From: CADEED01 sp035761265 | Lineage (GTDB): Bacteria; Pseudomonadota; Gammaproteobacteria; Steroidobacterales; Steroidobacteraceae | Assembly: GCA_035761265.1 (NCBI GenBank) | Contig: DASTRL010000137.1 | Location: forward strand, 1 to 8,915 | Direction of reading: 5' to 3' | DNA length: 8,915 bases | In this document: one piece after another, positions 1 to 5,623 of the stretch | Position numbering within the stretch: position 1 is the first letter of the stretch | How the letters are laid out: each line of letters begins with the position of its first letter | The notes under the pieces: model-generated | Databases searched by the model: none | Told to the model about the DNA's origin: nothing | Seen by the model: only the letters and a program-made list of their open reading frames with translations | Made by a program: the position numbers and the translations under genes

Positions 1-2916
1 CTGGTTGCCGTTGAAGAACGGCGGGTCTTCGTCGGTGAGGTTGCGCACGTCGAGCGACAGGCTCATGTCCTCGATGGTGCCGCCGAGCTCGAGCTTGTAC
101 GCCAGGTGCAGGTCGAACGTGTTGGTGGGATCCACGCGATCGCCGCCGCCATTGGGGTTGCCATTGGCGTCGCGAGTCAGCGGCTCGATCGTGCTACCGC
201 CCCAGTTGTGGTAGGCGCCGATGTAGTTCCAGTAGAGGTCCGTCGAGAGCTTGCCGAAATCGAAGCCCACGTTGGTCCGGGCCTTGGTCTGGATCGACGA
301 GAACACGCCGTTGAATCCGGAAGTGGTCAACACCGAGAACTCCGGATTCGTGCCGAAGTGCTGATCGAACGCGGTGAAGTAGGTGCCGCTGGTGCCGACG
401 CGCGCGTGCACCTTCTCGCCGATGTCGAATGCGTAGCCGATCTGCGCATCGATACCCGCAATCGACAGGTTCAACCAGTTACGCGCGCTCTGGTCGATGA
501 GGTAGTAGACGTTTGCGGGGATCGTGCCACCGATGGTAGCGCCGTTGGCCACGTTGGCGAACTCCAGGATCTGCGCCTGCGTACAACCCGTGGGTGTGGG
601 GCAGAGCGTGAGCAGAGGCGAGCCGGACGCGGTGATCGACGCCGGCGACGGCGAATTGACGCCGCCGGTGAAGTCGTTGTGGAAGTAGGTCACCGAAGCC
701 CGGAAGCCCTCGAGCGCCGCCGGCAGCAGGTCGATGCCGAACGAATAGCTCTTGCCGAACTGCGGCCCCATCTGCGAGAAGCCGCCGCCGAGCTGGCGCC
801 GCATCGCCGAGTTGTTCTGCCCGATGGTGCAGGTGGTCGCGGCCGAGGTGCACGGCGTGTTGGTGTTCGCCACCACTGCGCCCGGGACATTGACCACTTC
901 CGGATACAAGGCCACCGGAACGTTGAGCGTACCGGTGCTGGTGACGCTTCCCGAAGCATAGAGGTAGCCCTGCGACGCGTCGCCGATGACGGCGATCGGC
1001 GGCGCCACGAACGACTTGGCGTAGTTGGCGCGAACCCGGAAGCCCTCGGTGATGTTCCAGTTGAGGCCGTAGCGTGGATTGGTCGTGTCACCCACGTCCG
1101 AGAAATCGTCGTAGCGCACCGACAGGCTCAGATCCAGCTTGTTGAGCGCCGGGATGTCCCAGTCCGGCGAGACCAGTGGAATGGCCGCCTCGGCGAATGC
1201 GGAGACGATGTTGCGGTCGAAGTTGTACACGCGGTAACCGGAGCCCGTCGTGGTCGGGCCGGTGTTGTTGCCACCGCTCAGCTTGAACTGCTGCTCCTGC
1301 CACATGTGCTCGCCACCGAAGGCGAACTTGAACGGGCCCGCGGGCATGTCGAACAGGTCGCCCTGCATCACCAGGCGGAACTGGTTGAACGTGTTGTAGT
1401 TGTTGTTCTGCGTGTTGTTCGTGTAGAGCGAATTCAGCACCAGCGGATTGGTGCGGTTCGCCGCTCCCGCATTCCAGACATCGAGGGCGTTGCTCGCGGT
1501 CAGCGGCAATTGCAGCACCACCACGTTCTGTCCGGGAATGCTCGAGGCCGTCGTGCTGCCGGTCGCCTGCGTGGTGCCGTTGAGCGCCAGCATCGCGCAG
1601 GGCGCGCAGAATTGCTTGAAACCGTCGAGCGAGGATCGGTTCCAGCCGATCGAGTCCGCCGCCGTCAGCGTCCAGCTGTCGGTGAGGCGATAGTCGAGCA
1701 CGACGTTCGCATACACCACGTCCTGCTGCGACTCCGTGAAGCCGTACTTGCCGTCATCGCGCACGGCCAGCCAGTTCACGAGTTCGGTGGTGGCGGCCGG
1801 CGCGCCCGCGGGAGCCGTGAAGAACGGATTCTGCTGGCCGGCGGCGCCTGCACCCGTGGTGAAGGCGGTGGCGTTGTTGAGCTGGCCGGGTCCCGAATCG
1901 GCATGAGTCTGGTTGCGGTTGTAGTTCAGCGATGCGGACAACGAGAGCTTGTCGGAGAAGTCGTTGACCACGCGGATGATGCCGTTGGCGCGGTACTGCG
2001 ACGGGATGAACGAGTTGTAGACCGAGGTGTTGCACACGCCGTTGGTGGCGGCATTGTTCGGCACCGGCGTGGTGGCGGTCGGCGAGAGGAATACCTGGCC
2101 GCCGCCGGGCGCCGTGCCCGCGCTGACGGCGGTCACGCGCATGGTCGCCGGTTCGCAGGTGAAGCCATTGGTGTTCGAGCCACCGACATCCCGATAGTCG
2201 CCGCGGCTCGCCCAGTCGCGATCCTTCACGAAGAGCTGCGAGGCATGGCTGTATTGCGCCGCGACGTACACGCCGCCGGTATCCCAGGTGGTGCCCCAGA
2301 TGCCGTTCAGGTCCCAGGTGTCGTAACTGTCGGCATTGCCGTACGAAGAGTTGATCGCCAGGCCATCGTAGGTGCGGCGCGTGACGAAGTTGACGACGCC
2401 GGCCACGGCGTCGGAGCCGTATACCGCCGAGGCGCCGTCCGCCAGCACGTCGACGCGCTGCATCGCGGCGGTGGGGATGATGTTCGGATCGGTCTGATTG
2501 AACTGCGCGCCGCCGCCCGGCATGCGCATGCCGTCGATGACCACCAGCGTGGTGTTCGAGGACGAACCGCCGAGCTGGTGGATCTGCGGGCTGTAGAACG
2601 ACCAGAGGTTCTCGCCCTGCGCGAGCGACCCGTTGGTGCTCAGTGCCGGTATCGTGTTGACCAGCGTCGAGAGATTGGTGGCCGCGGTCTTCTCGAGCTC
2701 GTCGACGCCGACGGACATGACGTTCGAGCCGATCGGCGTGACGCCCTTGATGCTGGTGCCGGTGACGATGATGGTCTCATCGATGGTTTCGGCCTCCCGC
2801 TGTGGTGGATTTCCGGTGGTTTGTGCGCTCTGGTCCTGCGCGATGGCCGCGCCGCTCGACAGGCACGCGGCAGTGAACACTGCGAGCGCAGTGCCGCTCG
2901 GTCGATTCGAAGTCAT
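1..2916 (-). CDS. TonB-dependent outer-membrane receptor, C-terminus off the window
   Basis: Reading from the ATG at 2916, 972 codons stay open to base 1 with no stop, so the C-terminal end (probably a few tens of residues) is missing. A purine-rich ribosome binding site (GGGGAGAGG) precedes the ATG. Residues 1-26 form a signal peptide ending in AIA, cleaved before QDQS. A TonB box-like stretch (DETIIVTGTSI, about 46-56) follows. The plug domain (about 58-182) carries LVVIDGMRMPGGG and RVDVLADGASAVYGSDAVAG, classic plug motifs. The rest is beta-barrel with aromatic strands, for example LDLSLSVRYDDFSDVG and FRVRANYAKSFVAPP, and the last visible part reads LSLDVRNLTDEDPPFFNGNQ, typical of the final strands. 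Barrel loops contain cysteine pairs, including a CAPC at about 437-440. The family imports large or scarce substrates across the outer membrane using TonB energy. Divergence from a GH51 arabinofuranosidase suggests an oligosaccharide substrate, but this is inferred from context only. Confidence 0.95.
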   Translation of the reverse strand, partial: MTSNRPSGTALAVFTAACLSSGAAIAQDQSAQTTGNPPQREAETIDETIIVTGTSIKGVTPIGSNVMSVGVDELEKTAATNLSTLVNTIPALSTNGSLAQGENLWSFYSPQIHQLGGSSSNTTLVVIDGMRMPGGGAQFNQTDPNIIPTAAMQRVDVLADGASAVYGSDAVAGVVNFVTRRTYDGLAINSSYGNADSYDTWDLNGIWGTTWDTGGVYVAAQYSHASQLFVKDRDWASRGDYRDVGGSNTNGFTCEPATMRVTAVSAGTAPGGGQVFLSPTATTPVPNNAATNGVCNTSVYNSFIPSQYRANGIIRVVNDFSDKLSLSASLNYNRNQTHADSGPGQLNNATAFTTGAGAAGQQNPFFTAPAGAPAATTELVNWLAVRDDGKYGFTESQQDVVYANVVLDYRLTDSWTLTAADSIGWNRSSLDGFKQFCAPCAMLALNGTTQATGSTTASSIPGQNVVVLQLPLTASNALDVWNAGAANRTNPLVLNSLYTNNTQNNNYNTFNQFRLVMQGDLFDMPAGPFKFAFGGEHMWQEQQFKLSGGNNTGPTTTGSGYRVYNFDRNIVSAFAEAAIPLVSPDWDIPALNKLDLSLSVRYDDFSDVGDTTNPRYGLNWNITEGFRVRANYAKSFVAPPIAVIGDASQGYLYASGSVTSTGTLNVPVALYPEVVNVPGAVVANTNTPCTSAATTCTIGQNNSAMRRQLGGGFSQMGPQFGKSYSFGIDLLPAALEGFRASVTYFHNDFTGGVNSPSPASITASGSPLLTLCPTPTGCTQAQILEFANVANGATIGGTIPANVYYLIDQSARNWLNLSIAGIDAQIGYAFDIGEKVHARVGTSGTYFTAFDQHFGTNPEFSVLTTSGFNGVFSSIQTKARTNVGFDFGKLSTDLYWNYIGAYHNWGGSTIEPLTRDANGNPNGGGDRVDPTNTFDLHLAYKLELGGTIEDMSLSLDVRNLTDEDPPFFNGNQ

Positions 2917-2952
2917 TTTCCTCTCCCCTGAGTGGACTGTAGTTAGAAATTG

Positions 2953-2978
2953 CGCACGCATTGTCCCAGTTGCGTGCG
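2953..2978 (-). repeat. Hairpin in the leader of the receptor gene
   Basis: CGCACGCA (2953-2960) and TGCGTGCG (2971-2978) are perfect 8-bp inverted arms around a 10-base loop. It lies about 37 bases upstream of the receptor start codon, so it would fold in the 5' untranslated part of that transcript without covering the ribosome binding site. No U-run follows in the receptor direction, so it is not an obvious intrinsic terminator. Its role is unknown. Confidence 0.4.
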
Positions 2979-3044
2979 TGACCCGGCATCACGATACCGG
3001 AAGTCCCGATAACGGAACTCGTATGCATATATGCCTATCCGAAA

Positions 3045-3060
3045 ACTAAGTTGCCTTAGT
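3045..3060. repeat. Interrupted palindrome ACTAAG-TTGC-CTTAGT
   Basis: Six-base perfect inverted arms flank a 4-base centre just 5 bp to the left of the larger 20-bp palindrome. The size and spacing would fit a second protein-binding site, but the centre is not symmetrical and no known operator is recognised. It could be chance in an AT-richer promoter core. Confidence 0.3.
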
Positions 3061-3065
3061 GAAAC

Positions 3066-3085
3066 CCGTGATAGCGCTATCACGG
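3066..3085. promoter_or_regulatory. Perfect 20-bp palindrome, probable LacI-family operator
   Basis: CCGTGATAGCGCTATCACGG reads identically on both strands. An even palindrome centred on CG with a GATAGC/GCTATC half-site is the general form of operators bound by LacI-family sugar repressors; this is family knowledge. The GntR/FCD regulator encoded downstream usually binds a different, TGT/ACA-type site, so the cognate regulator is probably encoded elsewhere. The position, 150 bp from the receptor start and 238 bp from the GH51 start, suits control of both divergent genes. The exact symmetry is directly visible; the binding protein is inferred. Confidence 0.6.
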
Positions 3086-3151
3086 ACAAAAGCGCGCTAC
3101 GATGCGCGCAAAGAAGATCGACGCGAGAAGGGGAGATGCGACACGACCAAT

Positions 3152-3176
3152 CGCCCGGCGCGCCCGCGCCCGGGCG
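3152..3176 (+). repeat. GC-rich hairpin in the GH51 upstream leader
   Basis: CGCCCGG (3152-3158) and CCGGGCG (3170-3176) are perfect 7-bp inverted arms around an 11-base loop made of C and G. It is the first of three hairpins within 112 bp upstream of GH51. In GC-rich DNA such repeats arise by chance fairly often, so a function is uncertain. Confidence 0.3.
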
Positions 3177-3196
3177 CCGAATGCGGCGGGAGTACG

Positions 3197-3229
3197 TTTT
3201 CGTCTGCGAGTTCCCCCTTCAGACGGAAA
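3197..3229 (+). repeat. Hairpin, 10-bp stem with one mismatch
   Basis: TTTTCGTCTG (3197-3206) pairs with CAGACGGAAA (3220-3229) apart from one T/G position that would still be a wobble pair in RNA. The loop is 13 bases, 3207-3219, and contains a CCCCCTT run. It abuts the 13-bp inverted repeat at 3231-3262. The stretch CCTTCAG near its right arm, followed by GGGAGGATGTCAA, resembles the order seen at the right end of some IS200/IS605 elements; that comparison is from memory. Confidence 0.4.
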
Positions 3230-3230
3230 T

Positions 3231-3262
3231 GGGAGGATGTCAATCCGCGTTGACATCCTCCC
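3231..3262. repeat. Perfect 13-bp inverted repeat, IS200/IS605-end-like
   Basis: GGGAGGATGTCAA (3231-3243) and TTGACATCCTCCC (3250-3262) are exact inverted copies around the 6-base spacer TCCGCG. GGGAGGATGTCAA is the sequence I remember at the right end of many IS200/IS605-type elements carrying tnpB, where it also forms the end of the guide RNA scaffold. No transposase, tnpB or flanking element is present, so it could be a relic, a small palindromic element, or an independent RNA hairpin. It lies 61 bp upstream of the GH51 ATG with no T-run after it, so it is not a normal terminator. Confidence 0.55.
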
Positions 3263-3323
3263 CTCTCCCGCCGTATCCACTGCAAACTACCGCCGAGGTA
3301 CTTCCATCTTGAAAGGAACGAGC

Positions 3324-4886
3324 ATGAAGCGATTCGCACGCGCCGCACTCTGGGCCATCCTCACGGGCTGCTGCGCGGCGACGGCCGCGGACGGTGACTC
3401 GATCCGCCTCACGGTCGATGCCGCGAAACCGGGCGCGAGGATCGATCGCAACATCTTCGGCCAGTTCGCCGAACACCTGGGTCGCGGCATCTACGAGGGC
3501 GTATGGGTCGGAACCGACTCGAAGATCCCGAACACGCGCGGCATCCGCAACGACGTGGTCGCGGCGCTCAAGGCCATCAAGGTCCCGAACGTGCGCTGGC
3601 CGGGCGGCTGCTTCGCCGACGAGTACCACTGGCGCAACGGCATCGGGCCGCGCGACCAACGACCAGCCACGCTGAATCCGAACTGGGGCGGAGTCATCGA
3701 ACCGAACACTTTCGGCACGCACGAGTTCATGGACTTCGTGCAGCAGATCGGCGCGGATGCCTACATCTCGATCAACGTCGGCTCCGGCACGCCCGCGGAG
3801 GCGGCGGACTGGCTCGAGTACCTGACCACTGCGCAGCCGACGGCGCTCGAGCAGCAGCGCGCCGCCAACGGGCATCCGGCCCCGTATCCCGTCGCCATGC
3901 TCGGCATCGGCAATGAGAGCTGGGGATGCGGCGGCTCGATGACGCCCGACGAATACGTGAACCACCTGAAGGTCTACGCGCGATACGCACGCAACTACAA
4001 CAGCGCGCAGCCGATGCGGCGCATCGCCGTGGGGCCGGATGGCGCGGATACCGGCTACACCGAAGCGGTGATGAAGGCGTGGAAGAACAAGACCTGGGCG
4101 TGGGACATCGAAGGCCTCTCGCTGCATTCGTACACCGTCGTCAAGTGGCCGCCGTCGTTCAAGGCAACGGGCTTCGGCGAGAGCGAATACGCCACGATGC
4201 TCAAGGCCACGCTCAACATGGAGACGCTGGTCAGCACGCATTCGGCGGTCATGGATCGCTACGATCCGGAGAAGAAGATCGCGTTGGTCGTCGATGAGTG
4301 GGGCGCCTGGCTCGCGCCGACGCCCGGCAGTCCCGAGGGGTTCCTCGAGCAGCAGAACAGCCAGCGCGATGCGCTGATCGCCGCGCTGAACCTCAACATC
4401 TTCGCGCGCCATGCTGCGCGCGTGCGCGCCGCCAACATCGCCCAGATGATCAACGTGCTGCAGGCGATGATCTTCACCGACAAGGACAAGCTTTTGCTGA
4501 CGCCCACCTACCACGTGTTCCACATGTACGTGCCGTTCCAGGACGCCACGTTCGTGCCGGTGGATTTCGCCGCGGGTTCCTACCGCTCGGGCGACATCGA
4601 GCTGCCGCGGGTGGATGCGATCGCGGCGCGCGATGCGGCGGGCAAGCTGTGGTTGTCGCTGACCAACCTCGATGCGAATCGCCCGGCGGATCTCGACGTC
4701 GCGGTACCGGACCGACGCATCACGCGCGCCGCCGGACAGACGCTGGCGGCGCCCAGGATCGACAGCGTCAACACCTTCGAGGCGCCGAACACCGTGGCGC
4801 CGAGGCCGGTGTCGATTCGTGCCACGGGCAAGGGGCTCGCGATCAGGCTGGCGCCGGCTTCCATCACGGTGATCGGGCTGGAATGA
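3324..4886 (+). CDS. Exported GH51 alpha-L-arabinofuranosidase
   Basis: The 520-residue product is a glycoside hydrolase family 51 enzyme, expected to release terminal alpha-L-arabinofuranosyl units from arabinan, arabinoxylan or their oligosaccharides by a retaining mechanism. Visible family motifs are RWPGGCFADEYHWRNGIG (91-108), the acid/base glutamate E198 in GIGNESWGCGG, HSYT at 268-271, the nucleophile E325 in VVDEWGAW, and MYVPFQDATFVPV (401-413); a C-terminal beta domain ends the protein. The ATG at 3324 follows AAAGGAA at good spacing and opens a signal sequence, although the frame stays open back to 3102. The signal contains LTGC (13-16), a lipobox fit, so it may be a lipoprotein; cleavage near residue 22 by signal peptidase I is the alternative. 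Many GH51 enzymes are cytoplasmic, so export is notable. Its stop overlaps the following gntR start. Specific substrate is inferred from the family. Confidence 0.93.
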   Translation: MKRFARAALWAILTGCCAATAADGDSIRLTVDAAKPGARIDRNIFGQFAEHLGRGIYEGVWVGTDSKIPNTRGIRNDVVAALKAIKVPNVRWPGGCFADEYHWRNGIGPRDQRPATLNPNWGGVIEPNTFGTHEFMDFVQQIGADAYISINVGSGTPAEAADWLEYLTTAQPTALEQQRAANGHPAPYPVAMLGIGNESWGCGGSMTPDEYVNHLKVYARYARNYNSAQPMRRIAVGPDGADTGYTEAVMKAWKNKTWAWDIEGLSLHSYTVVKWPPSFKATGFGESEYATMLKATLNMETLVSTHSAVMDRYDPEKKIALVVDEWGAWLAPTPGSPEGFLEQQNSQRDALIAALNLNIFARHAARVRAANIAQMINVLQAMIFTDKDKLLLTPTYHVFHMYVPFQDATFVPVDFAAGSYRSGDIELPRVDAIAARDAAGKLWLSLTNLDANRPADLDVAVPDRRITRAAGQTLAAPRIDSVNTFEAPNTVAPRPVSIRATGKGLAIRLAPASITVIGLE

Positions 4887-5617
4887 GCCGCGCCGCGCCA
4901 CAGATCCGCACGCATCGCAAGTTGCTGCGAGTCCATGGGACGCTGGCGCAGGAGATCGGCGCCGACATCGTCTCCGGGGTCTTGAATCCCGGCGAGGTCC
5001 TGGACAACGAAGTGGAGGCCAGCAGCCGGCTGGGCGTCTCGCGCAACACGTACCGCGAAGCCATGCGGATACTGGCCGCCAAGGGCCTCATCAGCAGCCG
5101 GACCCGCACGGGCACGCGCGTGTGCGATGTCGCTGAATGGAACCTGCTCGATCCGGACGTGCTGTCGTGGATGTTCTCGCGCGTCCCCAGGCCCGAATTG
5201 ATCCACGGCGTGTTCGAGCTGCGCTCCGTGGTGGAGCCCGCGGCGGCGGCGTTGTCTGCACGGCGCCGGAAGCAGCGTCACCTCGACCAGATGCGCACGG
5301 CGCTCGACGCGATGTCGCGGCACACACTGCAGACGCCGGAAGGACGCGAAGCCGACGGCTCGTTCCACGCGGCCCTGCTGCAAAGCACCGGGAATCCTTT
5401 CATCATTTCGCTCACCAAGGGGGTCACCGCCGCGGTCGATGCGCTCACGCACTTCAAGCTGCGGCTCACGAAGGTGGTGCGCGACCCGGTGCCCGACCAC
5501 GAGCTCGTCTACGATGCGATTGCCGCCAAGGATCCGGAGGCGGCGCGTGACGCCATGCTGAAGCTGATCCGCCTGGCGATCCTGGACATGCCGAAGGACC
5601 AGCGTCCGGCCCTGTGA
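4883..5617 (+). CDS. GntR/FadR-family (FCD) regulator, DgoR-like
   Basis: The 244-residue protein has an N-terminal winged helix (about 14-82, with EVEASSRLGVSRNTYREAMR as the helix-turn-helix and GLISSRTRTGTRV as the wing) and a C-terminal all-helical FCD effector domain (about 105-235). The linker WNLLDPDVLSWMF (86-98) matches the W-N-x-L-D-x-D-V-L-x-W pattern I recall from the galactonate repressor DgoR, so a sugar acid or related sugar metabolite is a plausible effector. Candidate metal-site residues D158, H162 and H206 are present, but the C-terminal histidine seen in many FCD proteins is replaced by leucine near 228. The ATG lies inside the GH51 stop (ATGA), so translation is probably coupled. 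The frame is open far upstream, but only this start follows from the overlap and gives a family-sized protein. Its target operator is not obvious in this window. Confidence 0.9.
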   Translation: MSRAAPQIRTHRKLLRVHGTLAQEIGADIVSGVLNPGEVLDNEVEASSRLGVSRNTYREAMRILAAKGLISSRTRTGTRVCDVAEWNLLDPDVLSWMFSRVPRPELIHGVFELRSVVEPAAAALSARRRKQRHLDQMRTALDAMSRHTLQTPEGREADGSFHAALLQSTGNPFIISLTKGVTAAVDALTHFKLRLTKVVRDPVPDHELVYDAIAAKDPEAARDAMLKLIRLAILDMPKDQRPAL

Positions 5618-5623
5618 GGTTTG

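Larger units (their letters stand above)
2917..3323. promoter_or_regulatory. Divergent intergenic control region between receptor and GH51 genes
   Basis: These 407 bp separate the two divergent starts and hold no credible gene. Short open frames here have no ribosome binding site and look like extensions or shadows. The region must carry promoters for both directions. Its AT-richer centre (about 3016-3090) is the likely promoter core and includes a 10-bp palindrome GCATATATGC at 3025-3034, a near-palindrome at 3045-3060 and a perfect 20-bp palindrome at 3066-3085. I could not assign convincing -35/-10 pairs in either direction. The GH51-side leader (3150-3262) is packed with inverted repeats, listed separately. 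A 9-bp motif CGATAnCGG occurs twice in direct orientation (2992-3000 and 3007-3015). Confidence 0.6.

Noticed and set aside
106..2931. Open frame of 941 codons on the plus strand
   Set aside because: It is antisense to the receptor gene, whose minus-strand reading has a signal peptide, TonB box, plug and barrel motifs. The plus-strand translation is rich in Arg, Ala, Val and Gly with no recognisable domain, as expected of a shadow frame in GC-rich DNA.
3231..3262. Intrinsic terminator reading of the 13-bp inverted repeat
   Set aside because: No T-run follows on either side, and it sits upstream of GH51 without a gene that would end there.
3102..3323. N-terminal extension of the GH51 gene by 74 residues
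   Set aside because: The extension is arginine-rich, spans the hairpins and has no good ribosome binding site, whereas the ATG at 3324 has one and starts a signal sequence.
4298..4882. N-terminal extension of the gntR frame through the GH51 gene
   Set aside because: The frame is open only as a shadow of GH51. The winged helix begins shortly after the ATG at 4883.
3240..4901. Open frame of 553 codons on the minus strand
   Set aside because: It is antisense to GH51, has an arginine-rich composition without domains, and GH51 carries both catalytic glutamates.
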